In this document: positions 1 through 7,481 of the stretch, in pieces | Layout of the letters: every line of letters begins with the position of its first letter | How positions within the stretch are numbered: position 1 is the stretch's first letter | DNA from: a virus | Strand: one strand, 5' to 3' | IMG/VR virus record: IMGVR_UViG_3300020448_001063 | Coordinates: 1-20,513 of that record | DNA length: 20,513 nucleotides | The notes under the pieces: model-generated | What the model was told of the DNA's origin: nothing | The model's input: the letters and a program-made list of their open reading frames with translations, nothing else | The model's database searches: none | Position numbers and translations under genes: made by a program

Positions 1-4
1 AATA

Positions 5-12
5 TATTTATC
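5..12 (-). promoter_or_regulatory. possible T4-type late promoter element
   Basis: On the minus strand these bases read GATAAATA, in the non-coding stretch after the last stop codon of the window (positions 1-41). It matches the NATAAATA form of the late promoter -10 element known from T4-like marine phages and has one mismatch to T4's TATAAATA. It would drive a gene beyond the left edge. The motif is short in AT-rich DNA, and similar octamers occur inside genes, so the support is its intergenic position only. Confidence 0.3.
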
Positions 13-41
13 ACAGTTAGTTTTTGTAAGTCTTTCCCATT

Positions 42-272
42 TTATCCACCGTATTTTTTCTTTTTAATTTCTTCCCGCATTTCTAACATTCGTTCTTTGT
101 ATTCTTCATAAAGAGCAGGATCTGATTTACTACCTGTACCATCATCACCAAAGTTAACCATTGTAAGTGATATTAAAATTACTACAATCCAGATACTACC
201 AACTTTACATAGTCTTAAGAACTTTGTGTAAGCTTCTTCTGCTTGCGCCTGCGCCTCTTCTCTTACTGTCAT
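42..272 (-). CDS. small single-span membrane protein
   Basis: A 76-residue protein I do not recognise. Residues about 1-22 are charged, residues about 23-42 form one hydrophobic segment (VGSIWIVVILISLTMV), and the tail is highly charged and probably helical, ending in a lysine run and GG. This fits a small inner-membrane protein with a cytoplasmic coiled or helical tail. Its ATG overlaps the thyX stop codon (ATGA), so it is the last gene of the thyX transcription unit and is probably translationally coupled. Function unknown. Confidence 0.7.
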   Translation of the reverse strand: MTVREEAQAQAEEAYTKFLRLCKVGSIWIVVILISLTMVNFGDDGTGSKSDPALYEEYKERMLEMREEIKKKKYGG

Positions 273-1144
273 TTAATATCCTCTAACTTCTTGATTCCTA
301 ACGCCCAGTTTTCTGCAGCATCTTCAACGTACCTAATAGATTTATTAGGAAACTCTTCTTTAAAGAAGAACTTATCATTCTCATCATAATATTCTATATA
401 AGCCATCTCTTCTTTAAAGTCCATGAAAACAATGGCTTTACCTTTATCATTATCTGCATAGTGAGTTGTGATTTCTCGTCCCATATCTGTATCTCCTAAT
501 ACTGGAAAGATATCTGAAATTATACGGCCGCATGCTCTGGCCAATTCCATGTGTTCCTTTTGTGTTCCATTTCCAGATCTTAGTTCAATGTAATGTACCC
601 AAGACCTGAGTGTTCCATTAACGTATAATCTTGACTTGGTGTTTCCTTCAGGAAGTATACATCTAGCTTGTTCTTTTGCGATTCCTTTATCTATTGCTTC
701 TTTATAAATTTCCTTTACATGATCTATAATAAATTTCTGCTTTGCGTCCCACCAGACTTTCAATGATGAGTCATCAGTTTCAATGCTGTTTTGCCTGTTT
801 GACTCATCCTGTAGCCTAGCTTCTCTCACCACAAAACTATCCCCAAGATCAGCAACGCTAGAATAGCGCTGAGAAAACTCTTGAAAGCTAAACGATCTGT
901 GTCGAAGAAGTTGTCTAGCGATGTCTCTTGTTGTTTCGATCTCGAGTGTTGCTGAGGCCATTTCGAGAGGTGACCAGTGCTTGTTTTTGATGAGGTATTT
1001 GATAAGCTTTTCACTCGTCTTTTTGTTATTTTGGTTTGATGGATTGGAGACACGGGCACAGAAGGCCACGAAATCTTTGGCGGAATTGATGTCATCTATA
1101 AAATCTCCTTCTGGTTTTGTATATCCAACTATTCTAACTTTCAC
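269..1144 (-). CDS. thyX: flavin-dependent thymidylate synthase ThyX
   Basis: Converts dUMP to dTMP with methylenetetrahydrofolate, FAD and NADPH. The family signature RHRxxSxxxxSxRY is present at residues 81-94 (RHRSFSFQEFSQRY), and HWSPLE at 56-61 matches the conserved N-terminal block. At 291 residues it is slightly longer than the usual 220-250. The start is GTG, in a TAGTG overlap with the upstream membrane-protein gene. In this phage it would complement dCMP deaminase (about 10 kb upstream), which supplies dUMP, while gp42 withdraws dCMP into hydroxymethyl-dCMP. T4 uses the unrelated Td (ThyA-type) enzyme. Function well supported. Confidence 0.96.
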   Translation of the reverse strand: MKVRIVGYTKPEGDFIDDINSAKDFVAFCARVSNPSNQNNKKTSEKLIKYLIKNKHWSPLEMASATLEIETTRDIARQLLRHRSFSFQEFSQRYSSVADLGDSFVVREARLQDESNRQNSIETDDSSLKVWWDAKQKFIIDHVKEIYKEAIDKGIAKEQARCILPEGNTKSRLYVNGTLRSWVHYIELRSGNGTQKEHMELARACGRIISDIFPVLGDTDMGREITTHYADNDKGKAIVFMDFKEEMAYIEYYDENDKFFFKEEFPNKSIRYVEDAAENWALGIKKLEDIK

Positions 1145-1503
1145 TATTCGTGTTCCCCACCCGGATCATTATCATCTAGTTTAATCTTTTTGCCGTCCAT
1201 GTACATATTCTGTCTGGCTCTTGGATAACTATGATAACCTGCTTTCAAAAAGAAACCTGGCTTTCGTTTTGCTGTTTCAAAGGTTGCGACTGTAATAACA
1301 ATAGCACCTATAAGAACTACATGTGCTATAGCACTAAAACCAAATATCCACCAACTACCAGCAAGTTGAGCAAAAGTTAAGCACCACATCCAAGCTAGCA
1401 CTTGCATGACCATGTGTTGTACTTGTAAGTTAGGAATATTTCTTAGAGGATTATGCTCTAAATTCATAACGCTGTTCCAGCTATCGTAAATCCATTCTCT
1501 CAT
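1144..1503 (-). CDS. two-span membrane protein of unknown function
   Basis: A 119-residue protein with a tryptophan-rich hydrophobic core. Two membrane segments are visible, at about residues 32-52 (VMQVLAWMWCLTFAQLAG) and 54-75 (IFGFSAIAHVVLIGAIVITV), forming a helical hairpin. The N-terminus is polar and the C-terminal 40 residues are charged (KRKPG... to DDNDPGGEHE). I do not recognise a family. It starts with ATG in a TAATG overlap with the preceding 84-residue gene and overlaps thyX by one base, so it is part of one coupled operon. Confidence 0.75.
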   Translation of the reverse strand: MREWIYDSWNSVMNLEHNPLRNIPNLQVQHMVMQVLAWMWCLTFAQLAGSWWIFGFSAIAHVVLIGAIVITVATFETAKRKPGFFLKAGYHSYPRARQNMYMDGKKIKLDDNDPGGEHE

Positions 1504-1757
1504 TAGTGTAACGTCTCCTTTTCTGGTTTTTTGTTGAAATCTTTTATTTGATCTGTCATATTCATTATAGTTTCTACCATCTTTTCAAAGTCTTCTTTGT
1601 TTAATCGGCTTTTGTAGAGACTTAAACCAAGAGTAGTGAGTACACCAGCAACCATCAAAGGATGTACGCCTTCATTGGATTCTAGTAAGAATTCGCATGC
1701 ACCCATTAGAATATCGTAACACTCTTGAAAGTCTCTATCTTCAAACTCTTCAATCAT
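1503..1757 (-). CDS. hypothetical protein, 84 residues
   Basis: Predicted all-helical and acidic at the N-terminus (MIEEFEDRDFQECYDILMG), with a more hydrophobic centre (HPLMVAGVLTTLGLSLY, about residues 37-53) that is too short and polar-flanked to be a confident membrane span. The C-terminus is lysine-rich. Not recognised. The ATG overlaps the stop of the upstream 57-residue gene by 8 bases (ATGATTGA), consistent with translational coupling inside the gp41-to-thyX unit. Confidence 0.65.
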   Translation of the reverse strand: MIEEFEDRDFQECYDILMGACEFLLESNEGVHPLMVAGVLTTLGLSLYKSRLNKEDFEKMVETIMNMTDQIKDFNKKPEKETLH

Positions 1758-1923
1758 TTTCTTGTGTTTTCTTTTTTAGATTATCAGCAACTTCTGTTGC
1801 TCTTTCACTTAACACACTTATTGCGGTATGAATGTGTCCAGTATCATGAGGCTGTAATCTCTCTTTTAAAATCTGAATCTCAGACTGTAATATCAATAAT
1901 CTATCTACACAATTAATTTTCAT
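1750..1923 (-). CDS. hypothetical protein, 57 residues
   Basis: A short reading frame filling what would otherwise be a gap of about 160 bases in a tightly packed operon. It begins MKINCVDRLLILQSEIQILK and ends KKKTQEND. The start ATG overlaps the upstream gene's stop by four bases (ATGA), and a GGAG Shine-Dalgarno sequence lies 6 bases upstream; the stop overlaps the next ATG by 8 bases. The first half looks like an amphipathic helix or short coiled coil. Not recognised. Fit in the operon and the ribosome binding site are the main evidence that it is real. Confidence 0.6.
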   Translation of the reverse strand: MKINCVDRLLILQSEIQILKERLQPHDTGHIHTAISVLSERATEVADNLKKKTQEND

Positions 1924-2093
1924 TTTTTCTCCAGTTCTATTATTCTTTTTTCAAGTTGATTAATTTTATCAGCCATTCTTTGCATTTCATGACGCATTGA
2001 ATCATCAGTTGAAGATATAAAACCATCACGTTTCCTAGATGTAAAATCTAATCTAAGTCCAGCGTCTGGATCTGTAGCTTTATCATAAGTCAT
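1920..2093 (-). CDS. hypothetical coiled-coil protein, 57 residues
   Basis: A small protein whose C-terminal half (about residues 31-57, DSMRHEMQRMADKINQLEKR onward) has a heptad pattern typical of a short coiled coil. The N-terminus MTYDKATDPDAGLRLDF is polar. I chose the ATG at 2093 because GGAGAG sits 7 bases upstream and the overlap with the methyltransferase stop is then only 11 bases. An ATG at 2147 would add 18 residues but lies deep inside the methyltransferase gene and has no ribosome binding site. Function unknown; possibly an oligomeric accessory factor. Confidence 0.6.
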   Translation of the reverse strand: MTYDKATDPDAGLRLDFTSRKRDGFISSTDDSMRHEMQRMADKINQLEKRIIELEKK

Positions 2094-2727
2094 TTTTTCT
2101 CTCCATTTTCCAAAAACCTGATCCTGATTCAAAACTATCATGGTCAAAACTATATTTATTCTTTTTTATGAACTCATCTATAGCTTTTTTACAACCTTCA
2201 TGAGCAGGATGATAATCATCACCACATAAGTATTTAGTACCGTTTAAGTATTTAAGTTCATTCTTTACATTTTGATAACTATGTGCTCCGTCTAAATAAG
2301 CCATATCCCATTCACTATCTTTTTTAAGTAGGTTTACACTCTGCATCTGATGTGTTTTCTTATGAATAGAAAAATATCTAGGATGTTGAGAAGCACAGTA
2401 ATCATACACCGTTCTATGATCCTTTTCCATATATAAGTTCATAGCATATACAATTGCAGGATTCTTACTGTTTTTCACCATCACACCATTATAGTGAACT
2501 TGCTTCTGATCACCATTCATTCCAAACGTATCACATACGTGTAGTTTACACCCTTTTGGCAAAGAATCCATTAGTGCCCAAGAACTGAGACCCCATGCGC
2601 ATCCTATCTCCAACACCTTAGAGTTTTCAGGAATAGATGAGGCAAAATCCATGAGACTACTAAGGTGTTTTTGATTATTAAAACCAGGAATGTCCTGATT
2701 TCTTTTTGGAGGATGAGGTATTATCAC
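2083..2727 (-). CDS. class I SAM-dependent methyltransferase (Methyltransf_24/TylF-like)
   Basis: A 214-residue Rossmann-fold methyltransferase. Motif I is VLEIGCAWGLSSWAL (about residues 39-53), an acidic residue at the end of strand 2 is in HVCDTFGMNG (about 64-73), and a DGAHSY...GDDY pattern (about 145-170) matches the substrate- or metal-binding region of TylF/Methyltransf_24 O-methyltransferases of sugars and small molecules. It starts at a GTG overlapping the gp41 stop (GTGA). The substrate is unknown. Because the phage carries a sugar-nucleotide and DNA-glycosylation set, methylation of a sugar is one possibility, but nothing in the sequence proves it; a capsule or lipopolysaccharide target is equally possible. 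Confidence 0.75.
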   Translation of the reverse strand: MIIPHPPKRNQDIPGFNNQKHLSSLMDFASSIPENSKVLEIGCAWGLSSWALMDSLPKGCKLHVCDTFGMNGDQKQVHYNGVMVKNSKNPAIVYAMNLYMEKDHRTVYDYCASQHPRYFSIHKKTHQMQSVNLLKKDSEWDMAYLDGAHSYQNVKNELKYLNGTKYLCGDDYHPAHEGCKKAIDEFIKKNKYSFDHDSFESGSGFWKMERKNDL

Positions 2728-4109
2728 AACTTGAAACCTTCAAATTTAAGTTCTTGTCCGGTAGGTGTTTTATCGAAAGTAGGAGTATCGTCACCATCTG
2801 TATCGATAAGAGTTTGTTCAGCTTGATCAACATCAAACAATCTCATTTTAGATCTATCTACACCAATTACAAATCTTTTCTTATATGTAGGATCGTTGTA
2901 TCTATTCTTTAATTGTTTTACTGCGAGTTGACCCATTTTTTCAAGTTCTTCAGTAGATATAATAGCAAACATTAAGTCGGCGGTAGCGGGTAGTCCAAAA
3001 GACTCGGACGTATCTTCCAACCCAATATCCGTGTTAGAATAACCCGAACGAGTCGTTTGCGTTGCAGAGACGATCGGTACGTCAAACTCGACCGCAAGGC
3101 CACGTATCTCTTCAGCAATTGCTTTAATGTAGGAGTATGAATTGATTGCACCGCCCATTCCTTTCATTCTTGATGAAGCACATATGTTTAAATAATCTAT
3201 AAAGATCATTTCCGGTTCAAATGTCTTCTTAAGTTTTAGCTCGTTTAGTAGAGCTCTAAAGTGTGATGTGTTTGCTTGACCAGTAGGATATTCTTTGATG
3301 ATAAGCTTACCACTAGTTCTTGTAGATAATTTATACACCCTATCTGAAAACATGTCCTTACTTAGATTTTTTAGTTGGTCAATAGGTACATCAAGTAGAT
3401 TAGCATCAATACGTTCGGCAATTCTTTCTTCTGCCATTTCCATTGTAATATAAAGAACGTTACGTCCTTGACTCATAGCTGATGCTGCACAATGGCACAT
3501 GAATAATGATTTACCGACGCCGGTACCGGCGAGACATATGTTTAAAGTTTTGTTTGGTAAACCACCTTTTGTAATTTTATTGAAGTATTCAAGATCGAAA
3601 GGAATTCTTTCTTCATCACGATGATAGAACTCATATCGCTCGTTTGCATTCTCAATATAGTCATGTCCTACATTTGTATCAAACGATACACCTAAAGCTT
3701 TTGTTAAAATCTCTGGTAACGCATTCTTTGTAAGTGTATTGTGCTTTCCATCAATAATTTGTATAGACTCCATAACCGCATTATATAGAGCTCTATCTTG
3801 ACACCACTTTTCTGTATTTTCATACAGCCAAGTTTCATTAACATCTTCTTTTTCAAAAAGATTCGGAATGATTTCCACAGCATGTCTATACTGTTCTTCA
3901 TTGTACGAGTCTGAATTATCAATCTCGATCTTGAATGCTTCTGCATTTGGAAGTTTATTGTATTTTCCAACAAACTTCCCTGCCTCTCTAAAAAGTAACT
4001 TATATATTCCTTCAAAATAGTCCGGCTTGACAAAAGGTAAAACCTTTCTCATATATGTTTCATTACTTAATATATTTTTTAAAACAACTTGTTCTATATT
4101 AGTGTTCAA
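2724..4109 (-). CDS. 41: replicative DNA helicase gp41 (DnaB-like)
   Basis: Hexameric 5'-3' replicative helicase that unwinds duplex DNA ahead of gp43. It aligns throughout with T4 gp41: N-terminal helical domain, Walker A AGTGVGKS, the LYITMEMAEERIAERIDANLL block, Walker B MIFIDYLNIC, and the DLMFAII/RYNDPT C-terminal region. Length is 461 residues (T4 475). I chose TTG at 4109 because AAGGA lies 7 bases upstream and the resulting N-terminus (NTNIEQVVLKNILS) aligns with the start of T4 gp41. A TTG at 4133 lacks a ribosome binding site. It overlaps the upstream gene by 11 bases and the downstream methyltransferase by 4. The uvsX-40-41 order is the T4 order. Confidence 0.96.
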   Translation of the reverse strand: MNTNIEQVVLKNILSNETYMRKVLPFVKPDYFEGIYKLLFREAGKFVGKYNKLPNAEAFKIEIDNSDSYNEEQYRHAVEIIPNLFEKEDVNETWLYENTEKWCQDRALYNAVMESIQIIDGKHNTLTKNALPEILTKALGVSFDTNVGHDYIENANERYEFYHRDEERIPFDLEYFNKITKGGLPNKTLNICLAGTGVGKSLFMCHCAASAMSQGRNVLYITMEMAEERIAERIDANLLDVPIDQLKNLSKDMFSDRVYKLSTRTSGKLIIKEYPTGQANTSHFRALLNELKLKKTFEPEMIFIDYLNICASSRMKGMGGAINSYSYIKAIAEEIRGLAVEFDVPIVSATQTTRSGYSNTDIGLEDTSESFGLPATADLMFAIISTEELEKMGQLAVKQLKNRYNDPTYKKRFVIGVDRSKMRLFDVDQAEQTLIDTDGDDTPTFDKTPTGQELKFEGFKL

Positions 4110-4374
4110 TCGCTTGTCCTTCTGAGCTTTCAATTATTGCTACTAAAACATCTCCAACATGAGCCTGTAGTCCTGCATTATCTGATGTTAAATCTGGATC
4201 TGGTGATTCATGTATTTCAAAATCATATTTCAAAATTGCTGATTCTCCGTCGCCTTCTCTTACGCTTACTTTTCCATAAGAAATAATAGTTTCAGGAAAC
4301 GGGCCGGATAAAAGTCGAACGTGCCACTGTTCTTCACCCTTTGCTATAAATTCATAATCCTCGTTCTCAAGCAT
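4099..4374 (-). CDS. gene in the T4 gene 40 position, function unproven
   Basis: A 91-residue acidic protein, probably beta-rich (EEQWHVRLLSGPFPETIISY, ILKYDFEIHESPDPD), ending in an acidic helix. T4 has gene 40 (head-vertex assembly chaperone, 114 residues) at exactly this place between uvsX and 41, so it may be a gp40 counterpart; I cannot confirm this from sequence memory. The ATG at 4374 overlaps the uvsX stop by 8 bases (ATGCTTGA), a common arrangement here. An in-frame TTG at 4419 would extend it by 15 residues into uvsX without a ribosome binding site. The gene is likely real from its position; the function is inference. Confidence 0.65.
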   Translation of the reverse strand: MLENEDYEFIAKGEEQWHVRLLSGPFPETIISYGKVSVREGDGESAILKYDFEIHESPDPDLTSDNAGLQAHVGDVLVAIIESSEGQAIEH

Positions 4375-5401
4375 CTTCTGCAACAATTTCATCCATTGAG
4401 ACTTGTTCAGTGTATCCAATAGAGTATTGCTTCTTTATAAATTCCTTGAAATCTGTGTCAGCAAAGGTAGGAGTCCAGAACTCTTCAAGAAGAGTTTCGG
4501 CTTCTCTTACTTTACTTTCTTCTCCTCTTCTTTGATACCAACCGTTAGATGGTTTGGTTACGTAACCACCAGCAAGAGCTACGTCAAGAAGACCCGAATA
4601 GTTTGATACGCCGCCTTCCCATGTAACTGAGATTGGAATCTTTGATTTTTCTTTTACATACCTAGATTTTTCAACATTAATAACAAAGTGGTAGCCTTTG
4701 ATTTCTGTACCTTTCTTGTCTTGCTGACGACCTATAATCCAGATATTATCTGCACTATAGTATATACCTGTACCGCCACCCACAACATCTTTAGGAAATA
4801 AACCTATTTCTTTGTACGTATGATTAACTGCAAGAAGAGGAATATTCTTCATTGCAAGATAAGGTGTTGTCATACGAAACAAACCTTTGAGAGCCTTTGC
4901 TCTTGACATGTCTGCAACAGATTTTTCATTGAGTGTGTCTTCCATTTCTTTTTTAGAAGCTAAGTTACCAATTGAGTCAATTACAACTATAACCTTATCT
5001 TCTCTATCTAGATTTTCAAGTTGGCTTATCATATCAAATTTGAGTTCTTCTACGTTTGTGATTGGAGTATGTAGAACTCGAGTAGTGTCCACGCCGAACT
5101 GTTTGAAGTATGACTGTGGTGAACCAAACTCTGAATCATAGAATAACATAACAGATTCAGGATATTTTTTCATATATGCTGCAGCCATTAGAAGAGCAAA
5201 AGAAGTTTTAAAATGTTTTGAAGGACCGGCAAGAACAGTAAGTCCTGGAGCTAAGCCACCGTCGACCGATCCAGATAAAGCAACATTAATCATAGGAACA
5301 TCCGTTGATACCATATCTTTTTCAGTAAAAAATTTAGACTCTGAAAGAACTTCAGTGTGGCTCAGCTTTGAGTTCTTTTTGAGTTTATCCATTATAGACA
5401 T
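4367..5401 (-). CDS. uvsX: UvsX RecA-like recombinase
   Basis: Strand-exchange ATPase of T4-type recombination-dependent replication and repair. Walker A is GPSKHFKTS at residues 59-67, the same unusual lysine-rich P-loop style as T4 UvsX (GPSKSFKS). Walker B is VIVVID at 137-142, followed by SIGNLASKKE. KDVVGGGTGIYYSADNIWII matches the UvsX core. Length is 344 residues (T4 391), the difference lying in the C-terminal region. The ATG is preceded by AAAGGAG with good spacing and by a clear promoter at 5427-5455, so it opens a transcription unit with genes 40-position and 41. Confidence 0.96.
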   Translation of the reverse strand: MSIMDKLKKNSKLSHTEVLSESKFFTEKDMVSTDVPMINVALSGSVDGGLAPGLTVLAGPSKHFKTSFALLMAAAYMKKYPESVMLFYDSEFGSPQSYFKQFGVDTTRVLHTPITNVEELKFDMISQLENLDREDKVIVVIDSIGNLASKKEMEDTLNEKSVADMSRAKALKGLFRMTTPYLAMKNIPLLAVNHTYKEIGLFPKDVVGGGTGIYYSADNIWIIGRQQDKKGTEIKGYHFVINVEKSRYVKEKSKIPISVTWEGGVSNYSGLLDVALAGGYVTKPSNGWYQRRGEESKVREAETLLEEFWTPTFADTDFKEFIKKQYSIGYTEQVSMDEIVAEDA

Positions 5402-5426
5402 ACAATTCTCCTTTTAGAATAGTATA

Positions 5427-5455
5427 ATTATACCACAGTTTCATATAAATGTAAA
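5427..5455 (-). promoter_or_regulatory. sigma70-type early promoter for uvsX
   Basis: On the minus strand: -35 TTTACA (5450-5455), 17-base spacer ending TGTGG, and -10 TATAAT (5427-5432). The TGG before TATAAT also gives an extended -10. The -35 begins one base after the stop codon of the C5-methyltransferase gene. A ribosome binding site AAAGGAG and the uvsX ATG follow within about 30 bases. It is one of five matching promoters in the window and resembles T4 early promoters (GTTTAC ... GTGGTATAAT). Confidence 0.88.
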
Positions 5456-6646
5456 TTAAAAAAATGCTTCAAGTGTGGCGGGTTCTGGTTCTGACCAGAA
5501 AGTTTTTGTCTTGTTGCACTGTATTGCAAAGTTAGTTTTTTTCATCTGCGCTTTTCCATACAAAAAATTCTTAACGTTTTCTGCCATGTCACTTGCAGTT
5601 GTCACTGGAACATTTTGACATATCATATTTAAATTTTTGACACCTCCAACTAGATTAAAATCCTTAGGCATCTTCATAATATCTAGACACTCTCTTACAT
5701 TCAAGTATCTATCAGCATCTGGATGTGTAAGCATACTAGGGTATGCACCAACAAAGGCACCGATATAATCCTTAGGAACTACAACACCTCTTCTCATAAT
5801 GTTGCCTCCAGCCTTTAATTTATCTCCCATTCTCCTACACTTTATAGCATGATCAGTATAACCTTTCTTATCCGCCCACTCTGCGACTTCATAGTAATTA
5901 CTGCCATTGTCTTCAATATAGTGCATAATATCCCAAGTCTTATCGATCTTTTTTTGAAAATCAGTATGAGATATATTGTCATGCATTACTTCTAAAACGT
6001 ATTTGTAAAATAGATCTTCACTTGGCTTAGAAGTTTTAACCATAGTATCGGTCATAATATCAGGTTCGTTAGTTGCACTGCTTCTGATCTGATCAGCAAT
6101 ATTTTTATACGGTCTATTATAGTAACTAAATATTGGTACTTTATCTCCTTTCCAGAAGAAGTAAAATGCTCTATCTCTAACTTGACTCAATCCGTGAAGT
6201 ATAGATTTAGTTTTATAAAGACTCACAGTGTAACCTAACTCATCAGCCAGTTCTCTCATCTTACTAACAATAGGTTCTCCCATTTTGCTAGCAAGTCTAG
6301 GCGCGTTTTCTCCCCAGAAAACCTGAGGTTGAACGTTTTCTAATACATACTTAGCAGACTTAAGCATCCAATCGTTAGTAGGACTATCAGCGCTACTACT
6401 GGTATTAAGCGCAGAAAGGCCAGCACAAGGACAGACAGTGTTGACAACATCCACTCGAGAAGGAGCACTGCCACCCATATCAAGCTTAATATAAGGAACG
6501 TCGTTATTATAATGGTTAACAAGTTGACTATCATTTGCTTCAAAATCTGAGTATGAAAGAATGTACTCAGGACGAGTCCCGAATACATTTTCCATTGCGA
6601 ATGTTTCTCCACCTATAAGCGGAACTATGCTAGCATAACTATTCAT
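5456..6646 (-). CDS. divergent C5-cytosine DNA methyltransferase
   Basis: Predicted to transfer a one-carbon group to C5 of cytosine in DNA. From the ATG at 6646: motif IV with catalytic C74 (VCPCAGLS), motif VI ENAP (113-116), motif VIII QVRDR (155-159), motif IX RYLNVRECLDIM...PKDF (about 314-330), and motif X QNVPV (344-348). Motif I is degenerate: SIVPLIGGE replaces the usual FSGxGG. Length is 396 residues. The C-terminus PATLEAFF resembles the last residues of the phage's DNA polymerase and glycosyltransferase, a likely sliding-clamp tail. The ATG at 6646 overlaps the dehydrogenase stop by 8 bases and sits just before motif I; a TTG at 6715 would add 23 residues. It is the last gene of the sugar cassette. 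Why a hydroxymethylcytosine phage keeps this enzyme is unclear. Confidence 0.85.
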   Translation of the reverse strand: MNSYASIVPLIGGETFAMENVFGTRPEYILSYSDFEANDSQLVNHYNNDVPYIKLDMGGSAPSRVDVVNTVCPCAGLSALNTSSSADSPTNDWMLKSAKYVLENVQPQVFWGENAPRLASKMGEPIVSKMRELADELGYTVSLYKTKSILHGLSQVRDRAFYFFWKGDKVPIFSYYNRPYKNIADQIRSSATNEPDIMTDTMVKTSKPSEDLFYKYVLEVMHDNISHTDFQKKIDKTWDIMHYIEDNGSNYYEVAEWADKKGYTDHAIKCRRMGDKLKAGGNIMRRGVVVPKDYIGAFVGAYPSMLTHPDADRYLNVRECLDIMKMPKDFNLVGGVKNLNMICQNVPVTTASDMAENVKNFLYGKAQMKKTNFAIQCNKTKTFWSEPEPATLEAFF

Positions 6647-7481
6647 AAGAAACGTTCTGTGCTTTTTCTCTATCGCACTTTTCATAATCTTTTCTATATT
6701 TATTATTTTCTTCAACCGCTTTTTCTAAGAGAGAAAAGTTGTGATCTGAAAAGTGTATGAAGGCAGAGGTATCTTTAGGAAAACATGCTCCACCAAAACC
6801 ACGCCGGCCATCGTGCCCTGGAACACGTGTATGTGACTGACCTATTCTTGGATCCTCTCCGATTGCATTAATGATACGACCAAAGTTACCTCCAAATTTT
6901 TCTACTACATCATAGAACTGATTAAAGAATAAAACCTTTGTAGCAAGAAATGAATTGATTCCATACTTTACAAAAGAAGCGTCTGACGCTTCCATATGAA
7001 ATATTGGACATGGTTTACACAAGCTGTGTTGTTTATATATTTCCTCAACGTTTTTTGTAACAGCTGGACTTCCTCCAAAGATATGCATAGGAGGATTCAC
7101 AAAATCTTCCACAGCATTTTTTTCAGTTAAGAACTCAGGATTATAACACACTCTGTTCTTTCCAATCTGATGAGTAGAAAGTCTTTTAATAACATCTGGT
7201 GTAACAGTAGATTTAATTACAATTATACCGGATCTTCTTGTCATTAGTTTGTTTACAGAGTCTTCTACAATAGAAGTATTAACAGTTCCGTCATCTGCCA
7301 TTGGAGTGGGTACACATATAAAAGTAATATCTGCTTCTAGTGGTGATGTAGTTTCAATACTTTTGTTCTCATCGTAAATTGGATCAATAATTGTTTTTTC
7401 ACAAGTATGATCATTGAATCCATAATCTACAGCTTTACCTACAAATCCATGACCAACTATACACACTTTAAGTTTTTCCAT
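6639..7481 (-). CDS. ugd: UDP-glucose 6-dehydrogenase (short form)
   Basis: Predicted to oxidise UDP-glucose to UDP-glucuronate using two NAD+. The N-terminal dinucleotide-binding motif GHGFVG is at residues 10-15, CVPTPM at 56-61, NPEFLTE at 114-120, and the catalytic cysteine is C233 in GFGGACFPKD, all diagnostic of the UDP-glucose/GDP-mannose dehydrogenase family. At 280 residues it lacks the C-terminal UDP-binding domain of typical 390-450-residue enzymes, so it may be a minimal phage form. A one-base TAATG overlap links it to the upstream epimerase-like gene. Together they would make UDP-glucuronate and UDP-galacturonate. The nucleotide-sugar substrate (UDP-Glc versus another NDP-sugar) is inference from its partner. 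Confidence 0.88.
   Translation of the reverse strand: MEKLKVCIVGHGFVGKAVDYGFNDHTCEKTIIDPIYDENKSIETTSPLEADITFICVPTPMADDGTVNTSIVEDSVNKLMTRRSGIIVIKSTVTPDVIKRLSTHQIGKNRVCYNPEFLTEKNAVEDFVNPPMHIFGGSPAVTKNVEEIYKQHSLCKPCPIFHMEASDASFVKYGINSFLATKVLFFNQFYDVVEKFGGNFGRIINAIGEDPRIGQSHTRVPGHDGRRGFGGACFPKDTSAFIHFSDHNFSLLEKAVEENNKYRKDYEKCDREKAQNVSYE

Noticed and set aside
921-1184. Plus-strand reading frame opposite thyX
   Set aside because: It is antisense to a well-recognised gene, has no family features, and no other gene in the window is on the plus strand.
2094-2147. Longer form of the coiled-coil protein starting at 2147
   Set aside because: It has no ribosome binding site and would overlap the methyltransferase by 65 bases, whereas GGAGAG precedes the ATG at 2093.
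6340-6612. Hydrophobic alternative-frame protein inside the C5-methyltransferase gene
   Set aside because: It is a frame shadow: the other frame carries all C5-methyltransferase motifs, and there is no start signal.
6647-6715. TTG start giving a 23-residue longer C5-methyltransferase
   Set aside because: The extension is lysine-rich, lies inside ugd and precedes motif I by too much; the ATG at 6646 overlaps the stop by 8 bases like other genes here.
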